From NCBI GenBank assembly GCA_902798545.1, contig CADBWQ010000020.1:1-64000 (forward strand): DNA of 64,000 nt, given 5' to 3'. A model generated the notes under the pieces. The model did not search any database. It was not told the DNA's origin and saw nothing but the letters and a program-made list of their open reading frames with translations. The stretch is from Oscillospiraceae bacterium (GTDB lineage Bacteria; Bacillota; Clostridia; Oscillospirales; Oscillospiraceae). The position numbers and the translations under genes are program-made. Below, piece by piece: positions 53,906 through 61,139 of the stretch. The number at the start of each line of letters is the position of its first letter. Positions within the stretch are counted from its first letter, which is position 1.

Positions 53906-55090
53906 TTATGTATTCATAGGAAACCAGTTTTGAAACACGAGTTCATAACAACCTTTTGTTATGATCGTATGAAAACCTTCATCAAAGAAAACATTGTATG
54001 AGAACAAATCTCTGAACAACGACCTTTTTTCCAGTTCCTCCATAATAAAGGGATAAAGCCGAGAATAAATATAGGAGTCAAAGCCTCCCATCCAATAGGA
54101 TGGAGCATCAAACAGGTGACTGAGCAGAGCAAAAGTTTTTCCGATCATTCGACCGTTTTCTTCAATTACCTGCAATGCCGGAGCTGTATTATTGCGTACT
54201 GCATCTTCAAATATATCCCAACCAAAGCGGTTTATCTCGTGATTAATACCACTAAGCTCAAAGAACTTACGCTGAAAGCCTACGATAGATATTTCTGTTT
54301 CAATACAATTTTTTAGACCACAGTAGCAAGTGTATCCATATGTTCCCAATTGGAGATGGTTAATTTCGCCGCCAAGTCCATGAGAACCGCGTAACAGTTT
54401 TCCAGCGCTGATAATGCCTACGCCTACGCTGTCACCTATATACAAATAAATCAAATCCGATAGCTCGGGATGTTTATGATTCAGAGCAAGAGCAACTTCA
54501 TTTGCAATATTGTCAATATAAATCGGAACACCGGAAAATCTCTCCTCGAGAATCACCCTGATATTTGAGTTTTCCAACAACGGATTACCTGAACTGTTCT
54601 GAATCGTATTCAACCCATCCAACTCATTCCCACAAACCGCTACGCCAATACCAATTAGCAACTGGAATGGAATATGATTATCGTCCAGCATTTTATAAAT
54701 ACAGTCAGATGAAAAGCGTATCAGTTCCTCCGGAGTCAGGCAGTGCTTGCAATTTATATGATCCTGAAAGACTACCTCCCCCATCAAATCCGTTATGGCA
54801 ATAGTAATGATGTCTCTTTCTACAACGTTCAGACAGGCTACATATCTAGCATCATGCTTTAATTGCAACTGTTGAGGTATACGTCCGCCATCAGAGTTAT
54901 TTGTAGAATCGGAGAGCAGATAACCATCCATAAGCAAAGCATTGCAAAGACTTGATGCAGTAGCAATACTTACACCTATGTCATTTGCGATCTGCTTTTT
55001 AGTTCTGCACTCAAGGCGCAATTGATCGATTATCTTTTTTTTATTATTGATCCGAATATCTGAGCTATGTTTAACTGTACTTTGATACAA
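53906..55090 (-). CDS. ROK-family transcriptional regulator
   Basis: This 394-residue protein has an N-terminal winged helix-turn-helix (about 10-65: CRTKKQIANDIGVSIATASSLCNALLMDG) and a ROK sugar-kinase-like domain. The HxxxCxCGxxGC zinc motif of ROK proteins appears in altered form as LGTYGYTCYCGLKNCIE (about 245-261): the cysteines remain and His is shifted. The DxGxT phosphate loop is absent, as expected for a repressor. Start is TTG with AAAGGTG upstream. It sits before the operon and likely senses its sugar. Confidence 0.85.
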   Translation of the reverse strand: MYQSTVKHSSDIRINNKKKIIDQLRLECRTKKQIANDIGVSIATASSLCNALLMDGYLLSDSTNNSDGGRIPQQLQLKHDARYVACLNVVERDIITIAITDLMGEVVFQDHINCKHCLTPEELIRFSSDCIYKMLDDNHIPFQLLIGIGVAVCGNELDGLNTIQNSSGNPLLENSNIRVILEERFSGVPIYIDNIANEVALALNHKHPELSDLIYLYIGDSVGVGIISAGKLLRGSHGLGGEINHLQLGTYGYTCYCGLKNCIETEISIVGFQRKFFELSGINHEINRFGWDIFEDAVRNNTAPALQVIEENGRMIGKTFALLSHLFDAPSYWMGGFDSYIYSRLYPFIMEELEKRSLFRDLFSYNVFFDEGFHTIITKGCYELVFQNWFPMNT

Positions 55091-55121
55091 TTTTATACAC
55101 CTTTTTCTATTGGTTATAAAA

Positions 55122-55150
55122 AGTATAGCCCATCATTTTGTCCCTGTCAA
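55122..55150 (-). promoter_or_regulatory. Promoter of the ROK regulator
   Basis: TTGACA (55150-55145) and TATACT (55127-55122), 17-base spacer, 31 bases before the TTG start. Confidence 0.85.
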
Positions 55151-55473
55151 CAACTATATGGCAAATGGCCAAAAAACTGTCAGAATAGCTAAAAATCATT
55201 GTTCAAAATTGTTTAGTTTTACTATGCTACACCGTAGGAGAAGATGGACACGATGATACCAAAAGCGACAGTTCGGCAGCAACTATCATTATTTATGTTT
55301 CCTTTGATCTGAGAAGTATACTTATTGGAGCTTATCCTGAAATCTGACAGGAAGTCCCTTATGTCAGTTAGATCCTTTACCTGAAGGAACATCGAAATTG
55401 CAGAAGTAATAATAAATACAGCGCCAAGTCGCTCAAACGCATTATTAACTTTAATCACGTTATTTGATGCGGC

Positions 55474-55587
55474 GATATAGGGCTCTCCCCCGTTCTTCAG
55501 TTTCCGGCGCTTGGTGCCGCTGTTCTCAAAGTAATGGAAGCTGACCTTCACGCCGGCATTGATGGCATCGTTCAAGGCATCCAGGAT
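55474..55587. repeat. 114-bp copy of the WYL regulator gene
   Basis: 55474-55587 matches 45282-45395 with about four or five differences, in the same orientation relative to the window. Two of the coding changes alter residues (Arg to His, Tyr to Asn). Confidence 0.9.
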
Positions 55588-55665
55588 GACCCACAAAAAT
55601 GGGAAGGTACAAACCTGCTGGGAAGTATTCTCGGGCGCGTAAGAAGCCAGCTCAGAAGGGGCTGA
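55585..55665 (+). pseudogene. C-terminal remnant of a NADAR (YbiA-like) gene
   Basis: The plus strand reads DDPQKWEGTNLLGSILGRVR, then SQLRRG and TGA (55663-55665). This matches the conserved C-terminus of NADAR/YbiA proteins (DP..W.G.NLLG..LM.VR..L). It begins exactly where the WYL copy ends, so the rest of the gene has been lost. Confidence 0.65.
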
Positions 55666-55833
55666 ACAAATAGCAATCGGCCCGCAGCGGGAATCATCTC
55701 TCCTCACCACGGGCCGGCTATATGTGCTTTATCATGCTTTGCTCCTGTTTCAAAGGATTTGTCAGATCTTAGAACCGGTCGAAAAGATCATTGTGTTATA
55801 TATCAACTGACATGCGTCAGATTATTGTTTTCC

Positions 55834-56229
55834 TCAGTCGAAATCGAACATGTCGTCGAAGTCGTACATGTCGTCATAGTCGTAGTCATACAGGTCATCG
55901 TCATAGTAGTATCCGTAAGCATTTCCGGCAGGCTGGGTGTATCCGCCGTGATACTCGGTGCTGAAGTCCGTGACTCTGCCGGTGTTCACATCGACGTCCA
56001 TGTCGTACTCCGTGTTGTTCGCGTAGAACTCGATCTCGTACACTTCGCGGCCATCGTCATAATCCCTGTGGCACTTCGTGAAGTTCGCATCCGCCGCCTT
56101 CACGCCGGCGTAATCCAGTGCGACTTTCTTTGCCTGCTCCGCAGTGAGCGGTCCCCGTGCGGCGAAGGCGGTCACGCCCAGCGCCAGCATCATGACAACT
56201 ACCAGTACCATTGCAACTGCTTTTTTCAT
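55834..56229 (-). CDS. Secreted PepSY-domain protein with Asp/Tyr-rich tail
   Basis: This 131-residue protein has a signal peptide (about 1-23, ending AFA) and one PepSY domain (about 27-92: LTAEQAKKVALDYAGV, then YEIEFYANNTEYDMDVDVNTGRV). The C-terminal 35 residues are mostly Asp and Tyr (YYYDDDLYDYDYDD). Such a tail could bind calcium or other cations. PepSY domains often inhibit or chaperone proteases. It is monocistronic. Confidence 0.88.
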   Translation of the reverse strand: MKKAVAMVLVVVMMLALGVTAFAARGPLTAEQAKKVALDYAGVKAADANFTKCHRDYDDGREVYEIEFYANNTEYDMDVDVNTGRVTDFSTEYHGGYTQPAGNAYGYYYDDDLYDYDYDDMYDFDDMFDFD

Positions 56230-56388
56230 TTTCTTTTTCTCCTTTTTGTTTTTAATTTTGTTTGGGGCCTGTCGGCCTCTGTTTTTTGATTACGTGCGCA
56301 GTATAGCACAGACAAAATCACAGAAGTGTCACAAAAGTAAAAGCAATTCGCAAAAATTACAGCTCCTATAGTAGAGGACACCGGTCAG

Positions 56389-56415
56389 CTTCGGCTGGCC
56401 GGTGTTCGACTATTT
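56389..56415 (+). repeat. UUCG-capped hairpin in the leader of the next gene
   Basis: ACACCGGTCAGC and GCTGGCCGGTGT form a 12-bp stem with one G-U pair around a TTCG loop. No T-run follows. It lies just before the ribosome site of the gene at 56434. Confidence 0.6.
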
Positions 56416-56433
56416 ATTAAGGAGTTGAACATC

Positions 56434-56883
56434 ATGACTTTTGAAGAGGTCAGTAAATCCATGAACGCAGCGATCATGCAGCTCTCCCCTGATGATCTTC
56501 CGCAGTATCTCTCGCGGCAAGAATTCTCCCCGCGTCCATTCACAGATTATATGCGGCAGAAGTTGCGGGAGAAAAAGATCCCCCAGAAAGAGGTTTTCAT
56601 CAGAGCCGATCTGGATGACCGATACGGCTACAAACTGATCTCCGGAGAAAAACAGACGCAGCAGCGCGATACCATTCTGCGCATCTGCCTCGCGACTGAG
56701 TTCACACTGGGTGAAGCCCAGGAAGCCCTTGTCCTGTATGGCATGGCTCCGCTGTATGAAAAGATCCGGCGCGACACGGCATTCATCGTTGCATTCAACA
56801 ACCGGATCTATGAAATACATGATGTAGATGCCATACTCCGCGAAAACGACTTGCCGCCGTTCCTGCTTCCGGATCCGGACTGA
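56434..56883 (+). CDS. Uncharacterised helical protein
   Basis: This 149-residue cytoplasmic protein belongs to a family I have seen in Clostridia but cannot name. The core FTDYMRQKLREKKIPQKEVFIRADLDDRYGYKLISGEKQTQQRD (about 37-80) looks like a lambda-repressor-type helix-turn-helix in which the ligand is unknown. A second helical part follows (RICLATEFTLGEAQEALVLYGMAPLY). Such genes often sit near Ser/Thr protein kinases; none is here. AAGGAG lies 9 bases before the ATG at 56434. Confidence 0.75.
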   Translation: MTFEEVSKSMNAAIMQLSPDDLPQYLSRQEFSPRPFTDYMRQKLREKKIPQKEVFIRADLDDRYGYKLISGEKQTQQRDTILRICLATEFTLGEAQEALVLYGMAPLYEKIRRDTAFIVAFNNRIYEIHDVDAILRENDLPPFLLPDPD

Positions 56884-56892
56884 ATCACAGCT

Positions 56893-56930
56893 CCCCGCAC
56901 AGAAAGCTGTGTTTTGCCACCTGTGCGGGG
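56893..56930 (+). repeat. Stem-loop after the helical-protein gene
   Basis: CCCCGCACAG (56893-56902) and CTGTGCGGGG (56921-56930) form a perfect 10-bp stem. The following GCAATATTCT is a poor T-tract, so termination is possible but uncertain. Confidence 0.55.
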
Positions 56931-57005
56931 GCAATATTCTCTCTACGATTCTGCTATACTGATACTGCTCAAATCCACATCATATTATTTCAGGAGGTTA
57001 TCATT

Positions 57006-57503
57006 ATGAAAAAACTGTTCTCTGCACTGCTGGCTCTCTGCCTTGTTCTCTGCCTCTTCCCTGTTTCCGCGTCTGCAGCGAATTCCATCAGCGACTATAG
57101 CGACACGCAGCTGAAACAGCTGTATGAGATGGTCAGGGATGAAATGGTAAAGCGCGGGCTTCCCCTCGCCCAGGAAATCACGCTGAAAGAAGGCAAATTC
57201 ATTATCGGCCAGGACATTCAGGCCGGCAGCTACACGATCAAGTGCACCGAAACCTTTGGCGACACTTATGGGAACGCTTACTCTTCCCTCGGTGGTCTGT
57301 TCGGCGGTGATCTGGGCGGGATGATGAATTCTCTCGGCGGCATGATGGGCGATCTCGTCAATGCCCAGGTAGAGATTCTCGGGGACTATGGCACCGTAAT
57401 TAAGTCCTTTGAGCTGGGCATCGGTGATACTTCACGGATCACCCTGGAAGAGGGTACGGCACTGCAGATCAGTGACGGAACCTGCGTGCTGACTGCAGAC
57501 TGA
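57006..57503 (+). CDS. Small secreted protein with Gly/Met-rich segment
   Basis: This 165-residue protein has a Sec signal (about 1-24, ASA). It continues with a short helix (SDTQLKQLYEMVRDEMVKRG), a beta segment (LKEGKFIIGQDIQAGSYTI), a Gly/Met/Leu-rich insert (about 92-120: GGLFGGDLGGMMNSLGGMMG) and a last beta segment. The 'G.DI.AGSYTI' pattern recurs in small clostridial surface proteins. No catalytic motif is visible. TATACT at 56955-56960 with a TG extension is a likely -10. Confidence 0.8.
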   Translation: MKKLFSALLALCLVLCLFPVSASAANSISDYSDTQLKQLYEMVRDEMVKRGLPLAQEITLKEGKFIIGQDIQAGSYTIKCTETFGDTYGNAYSSLGGLFGGDLGGMMNSLGGMMGDLVNAQVEILGDYGTVIKSFELGIGDTSRITLEEGTALQISDGTCVLTAD

Positions 57504-57539
57504 AAAATAGTCCAAACATGGAGGTGCTTTTATGAAAAA

Positions 57540-57683
57540 CGGACAAACAGACAGATTTACCCGTCCGGCGGCAGCGTCAGCAAAGCCCTTCTCGATTTCC
57601 GCTTTCAACTGCTCCTTCGTGAGATTGCTCATGTCCGGGACGGGGACGGCGGGCGGTTTCATCTTCGGTGCTGTTCTATTCTT
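57540..57683 (-). pseudogene. Possible N-terminal remnant of a RelB-like antitoxin
   Basis: After the ParE-like stop, another minus-strand frame reads MSNLTKEQLKAEIEKGFADA then AAGRV. This resembles the start of RelB-type antitoxins (ELN.EL.KG..D...G). The similarity ends abruptly near 57556 and the frame then runs without family resemblance, so the rest is lost or the match is chance. Confidence 0.35.
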
Positions 57684-57984
57684 CATCGATTCTGCTTCTG
57701 TCTCTCTTGCCGTAAAGAAATCGGCGAATCTCCACGCGGTCTTGAAAGACGGCGTAATACAGCACATAGTTTTTGACCGCCACCTTGCGGATCTCGTCCT
57801 TCATCGGGCGGTCTGTCCGGTAGAGCTCATGGGCGTAGGGGAACTCCGCGATGCGCTGTACCGTTTCGTCAAACTCGGCCAGCAGATCGCGGGCAGCTTT
57901 TGGCGCGTCCAGCGTGTAGGCAATATAGTCCAGCGCGTCCATCAAGTCGCTCTCCGCCAGCGGCAAATAAACGATCTTATGCAC
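57676..57984 (-). CDS. ParE/RelE-family toxin
   Basis: This 102-residue protein has the ParE/RelE pattern: HKIVYLPLAESDLMDALDYI at the N-terminus, EFPYAHELYR and the C-terminal VKNYVLYYAVFQDRVEIRRFLYGKRD. Start is GTG at 57984 with GGAGG upstream, overlapping the antitoxin stop by 8 bases. ParE members poison DNA gyrase, RelE members cut mRNA on the ribosome; the sequence does not decide between them. Confidence 0.9.
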   Translation of the reverse strand: MHKIVYLPLAESDLMDALDYIAYTLDAPKAARDLLAEFDETVQRIAEFPYAHELYRTDRPMKDEIRKVAVKNYVLYYAVFQDRVEIRRFLYGKRDRSRIDEE

Positions 57985-58264
57985 GCTTTTGCTCCTCCGC
58001 ACCGCTCAGAAACGCACGCGCTTTCGCCATAACATCGGCATGGCTCAAACGCTCCGTCGTGCTGGCCGCCTGCAGCTCCGCCTCACGCAGCTTGTCATAG
58101 ACCATGCTGTCATAGCGGCTCTTCTCATAGCTCTCCATGCTCATGACAACGATGGAGCCGACGCCGTTTTTGGTCAGGAAAATCGGCTCACCGCTGAGCT
58201 GAGCGTCTTTTGTGATCTCAGCGAAATGATTCCTCAGATCGGAAACAGGACGAATATTCGGCAT
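57977..58264 (-). CDS. Phd/YefM-family antitoxin
   Basis: This 95-residue protein starts MPNIRPVSDLRNHFAEI, the Phd/YefM DNA-binding fold, with PIFLTKNGVGSIVVMSMESYE following (about 27-47). The C-terminal helix would neutralise the toxin. AAGGAGG precedes the ATG. It comes first and overlaps the toxin gene, as usual for autoregulated pairs. Confidence 0.93.
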   Translation of the reverse strand: MPNIRPVSDLRNHFAEITKDAQLSGEPIFLTKNGVGSIVVMSMESYEKSRYDSMVYDKLREAELQAASTTERLSHADVMAKARAFLSGAEEQKRA

Positions 58265-58288
58265 CTCGCCACCTCCTTGCTTAGCATT

Positions 58289-58317
58289 ATTATATGCATA
58301 ATTGCGCTAATTGTCAA
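58289..58317 (-). promoter_or_regulatory. Promoter of the toxin-antitoxin pair
   Basis: TTGACA (58317-58312) and TATAAT (58294-58289), 17-base spacer, perfect consensus. The spacer holds the dyad AATTAGCGCAATT, a possible antitoxin operator. Confidence 0.9.
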
Positions 58318-58353
58318 CGGCGCTTGATAAATCTCATCCGTGGAAATTAAAAC

Positions 58354-58382
58354 TTGCCTTATCCGTGACAAGAAAATATGAT
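58354..58382 (+). promoter_or_regulatory. Promoter of the anchored PT-rich protein gene
   Basis: TTGCCT (58354-58359) and TATGAT (58377-58382), 17-base spacer, 32 bases before the start. Confidence 0.65.
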
Positions 58383-58414
58383 AGAATCACTGACAGGAAG
58401 CGTGGTGATGGTAA

Positions 58415-59014
58415 ATGAACGATAAAGAAAAGCAGCGGATACGCCAGGCGAAGATCGCGGAGATCGATGAAAAGCTGCGAAATATCAGGATCTGTATCAT
58501 TTCCACGCTCATACTGCTCATTGCCATCATCTGCGGCGGTTTATATACCGAGGCGAACACCCCTGTGAAAAGCACATACACGCCAGTCTATACGCCACAG
58601 CCATCGGCAAAACCAGTTGCAACTTCCACCCCGAAACCCAGTGCAACGCCAATGCCTGCGGTCCCTTACGTTGGCATGTATGTGTCTTATGTGCCTTCCA
58701 GGTGGCAGTGGCAGGGCACGGATAACCTCACGGTAAAAGACGCCGCCGGTAACGGGATCAGGACAACAAAATACCGTTACGACACGAACCCAAAGATCTA
58801 TGTCATCTGGGTTAATGAAAATAATCAAGTCGTAAAAGTGAGTATAACCGATCCAACGGCCACACCGAAACCCAGGAGCTCTGCGAAACCGAAATCCACA
58901 TCAGATCCGTATCACGCTTCGGACTATGCGCATCCGGAGGACTTCTACGACTGGTACGCAGATGACTTCTGGGATTATGAAGATGCCGAGGACTACTGGG
59001 AAGCACACAATTGA
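58415..59014 (+). CDS. Membrane-anchored protein with Pro/Thr-rich linkers
   Basis: This 199-residue protein has a charged cytoplasmic start (about 1-24), one membrane segment (about 25-45), a Pro/Thr/Ser linker (about 50-80), a small beta domain (about 82-148: VGMYVSYVPSRWQWQGTDNLTVKD, then KIYVIWVNENNQVVKVSI), a second linker and an acidic aromatic tail (DYAHPEDFYDWYADDFWDYEDAEDYW). The tail is notable for its density of Asp, Trp and Tyr. Function unknown. A strong terminator follows. Confidence 0.8.
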   Translation: MNDKEKQRIRQAKIAEIDEKLRNIRICIISTLILLIAIICGGLYTEANTPVKSTYTPVYTPQPSAKPVATSTPKPSATPMPAVPYVGMYVSYVPSRWQWQGTDNLTVKDAAGNGIRTTKYRYDTNPKIYVIWVNENNQVVKVSITDPTATPKPRSSAKPKSTSDPYHASDYAHPEDFYDWYADDFWDYEDAEDYWEAHN

Positions 59015-59032
59015 ACGCCTGACAACCGAAGC

Positions 59033-59064
59033 AACCCCGACGAACTGCAGTTCGTCGGGGTTTT
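59033..59064 (+). terminator. Terminator after the anchored protein gene
   Basis: A perfect palindrome (59033-59044 with 59051-59062, loop CTGCAG) ends in TTTT. Confidence 0.75.
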
Positions 59065-59162
59065 GATGGGTGTGCAGGTGCAGGGAGCCGAAGCGGTTTT
59101 TTATTTAACGGAACCGATCCGTGCATAGATATGCTTAAGGAATTAATAACGATATTGACTCT

Positions 59163-59297
59163 TAGACCGTGATGGTCAGGACGTTGCAGCCGAGAAGGTT
59201 CTGGTACTCCACCTTCCGGGCGATGCGGAAGACGATGCGGGTGCCGATGTTGTGCTCCGGGAAATCCGGTGCAAAATCCCCATCATGAAAGCGTCTT
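59163..59297 (-). pseudogene. C-terminal fragment of an unidentified protein
   Basis: The minus strand holds a 44-codon frame ending TRIVFRIARKVEYQNLLGC then NVLTITV-stop. The regular hydrophobic alternation and GC-rich codon use look like coding DNA, but there is no start codon or ribosome site. I read it as a gene remnant. No family is assigned. Confidence 0.4.
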
Positions 59298-59312
59298 TAT
59301 TGAATCGTCTCC

Positions 59313-59341
59313 TTGCCTTGTGGCTTTTTTGATGCTATAAT
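59313..59341 (+). promoter_or_regulatory. Promoter of the Tat flavoprotein gene
   Basis: TTGCCT (59313-59318) and TATAAT (59336-59341), 17-base spacer, 73 bases before the start. Confidence 0.8.
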
Positions 59342-59414
59342 TCAGTTATCTTACAGGGATTGTGAACAGAAACGGTCCAGGTAACAGATCATCTTGAAAC
59401 GGAGGAATAAATTC

Positions 59415-61031
59415 ATGGCAAACATTTCACGCAGAGACTTTCTGAAAGGTTCTGTCGCAACGGCAGCTGTACTCGGTCTGACCGGGATCACCACTGCTTT
59501 TGCCGCAGATGATGAAAAAGCAGAGAAAGAGGCGCTTGTTGCCTCCAAAACGGTTGACACGGAAGCCGTTGTCATCGGCTGTGGAGCCGCCGGTATTCAT
59601 GCCGCGCTGACTCTGGCCGCCGCCGGGAAGAAGACGGTACTGCTTGAAAAGGGCGGCACCTGTGGCGTTTCCAACGGCTGCATGGCCGGTGGCCCCGCAC
59701 TTGCGGAGACCCGCGTCCAGGAAGCGGAGAATGCGACAGTTTCAGCTGAGCAGCTTTACGGCTTTGAATACAACTTCAGCCGCGGCACAGTGAACGCCTC
59801 CCTGCTTCGCAAGTGCACCGACCAGGGCGAGCGCGTTGTTTCAAACTTTATGGACAATGGTGTGAATATGGGTCTTCGGATTGACGCCTACGGCGTCGGC
59901 TTCCGAGCCCGTCATAACTTCCTCAATACAGAGGGAGTTCAGGTTTCCGGCGCAAACCGTTTCCAGCCCCTGGTAGACAAGTTTGTGGCAGACGGCGGTG
60001 AGTTCTTTGTCAACAGCGAAGCCGTTCAGCTGGTGAAGGACGGCGATACGGTGACGGGTGTGCTCGTCAGAGATACCCAGTCCGGCGAGATCACCCAGTA
60101 TAATGCCAAAGCCGTGCTGATCGCCACCGGCGGATATGCGGGCAATGCCGATCGGCTGCGTCAGATCTATGGCGATATCGAAATCTGGCCTCTGTGCAAT
60201 ACGCTCTCTACCGGTCAGGGCTTTGACATGGTATTGGAAGCCGGCGGCATCGCGGACCGCAACTGGGCGCTGTGCTGCAACGAATTTGGCGGAGCAAACC
60301 ACAAGATCCCGGATCGCCCCGGCGCCGCGATGGCTTTCGCCAATCAGGCGCAGAAGTTTGCCATTTACGGCGGTCTGATCGTGAATACCAATGGCGACCG
60401 TTTCATGAATGAGCAGTATCTGACAGATCGTCCCCTCGCCCTCGGCGGAGAGATGAGTCTGCGTGAAGGAAAGTATTACGCAGTTGTAGACCAGGAGATG
60501 TACGATGCCTGCCGCGACAAGGGCGTTCTTGAGTATTACGGCAATCCGGCTGACTGGTATGTCGGTCAGACCGGTCTCCATGGCGTCGTCCTTGACAAGC
60601 TGGATGATGAGATGGCAAAGGCCATTGAGCAGGGCTGGGCTGTCAAGGGAAGCCTGGCGGAGTGCGCCGAGTTCTTCGGCCTGGCTCATCTGGAAGACAC
60701 GGTCGCTGCTTATAATGAGCTCTGCGCAGCCGGAAAGGATTCCCAGTTCTACAAGGGCGACTACCTGCTGAAGGGACTGAGCGGAGACACCTTCTATGTC
60801 GTTGAGTATGAACCGTCCATCTGGTCCACCTTCGGCGGCGTCAAGACGGATGACTACTGCCGTGCGCTTGCCCACGATCAGAGCGTCATCAAGGGCCTGT
60901 ATGTTGCCGGTGTTGACAACGGCAGCCTCTACTGCAGCCCCTATTATGAAAACGAGGGCGCGTCTCTCGGTATTGCGTATACCAGCGGTATTGTTGCGGC
61001 TGACTGCATGATCGAGTATCTCAACGCATAA
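59415..61031 (+). CDS. Tat-exported FAD-dependent oxidoreductase (fumarate-reductase-like)
   Basis: This 538-residue flavoprotein has a Tat signal (SRRDFLKG, about 5-12, then a hydrophobic run ending near 33, AFA). The FAD-binding motif AVVIGCGAAGIHAALTLA is near 53-70 with LLEKGG beyond. The C-terminus (GLYVAGVDNGSLYCSPYYENEG) is that of the FAD_binding_2 family. Extracellular relatives reduce fumarate, urocanate or other enoates with electrons from a membrane or extracellular flavin. No FMN-binding or heme domain is present, so the electron donor is encoded elsewhere. The start at 59415 has GGAGG; an ATG 21 bases upstream lacks one. Confidence 0.9.
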   Translation: MANISRRDFLKGSVATAAVLGLTGITTAFAADDEKAEKEALVASKTVDTEAVVIGCGAAGIHAALTLAAAGKKTVLLEKGGTCGVSNGCMAGGPALAETRVQEAENATVSAEQLYGFEYNFSRGTVNASLLRKCTDQGERVVSNFMDNGVNMGLRIDAYGVGFRARHNFLNTEGVQVSGANRFQPLVDKFVADGGEFFVNSEAVQLVKDGDTVTGVLVRDTQSGEITQYNAKAVLIATGGYAGNADRLRQIYGDIEIWPLCNTLSTGQGFDMVLEAGGIADRNWALCCNEFGGANHKIPDRPGAAMAFANQAQKFAIYGGLIVNTNGDRFMNEQYLTDRPLALGGEMSLREGKYYAVVDQEMYDACRDKGVLEYYGNPADWYVGQTGLHGVVLDKLDDEMAKAIEQGWAVKGSLAECAEFFGLAHLEDTVAAYNELCAAGKDSQFYKGDYLLKGLSGDTFYVVEYEPSIWSTFGGVKTDDYCRALAHDQSVIKGLYVAGVDNGSLYCSPYYENEGASLGIAYTSGIVAADCMIEYLNA

Positions 61032-61087
61032 TAAAACACCTGACCTGCGAGGGGTGAGGAGCGATCCTCCCCTTTTTCTTCCAGGCG

Positions 61088-61133
61088 AAAAAACGCCCGG
61101 GGATCAGATGATCCCCGGGCGCCGTGTTTTATT
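61088..61133. terminator. Bidirectional terminator between converging genes
   Basis: A perfect 13-bp stem (61094-61106 with 61109-61121) has six A on the left, giving TTTTTT on the minus strand. On the plus strand a looser T-rich run (GTGTTTTATTTT) follows. Confidence 0.9.
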
Positions 61134-61139
61134 TTGCGA

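Larger units (their letters stand above)
55222..55710 (-). pseudogene. Mosaic open frame including a WYL fragment
   Basis: A 162-codon open frame reads through three unrelated parts: antisense of the NADAR remnant, a 38-residue piece of the WYL protein (ILDALNDAINAGVKVSF..., 55474-55587) and a hydrophobic tail (AVFIITSAISMFLQV...TVAFGIIVSIFSYG). The last part may be what is left of a membrane protein gene. I do not think the whole is a functional gene. Confidence 0.5.
55091..55833. other. Rearranged gap with gene debris
   Basis: This 743-base stretch holds the ROK promoter (55122-55150), a mosaic frame on the minus strand (55222-55710), a copied piece of the WYL gene (55474-55587) and the tail of a NADAR-like gene (55585-55665). 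No intact gene is supported. Confidence 0.6.
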
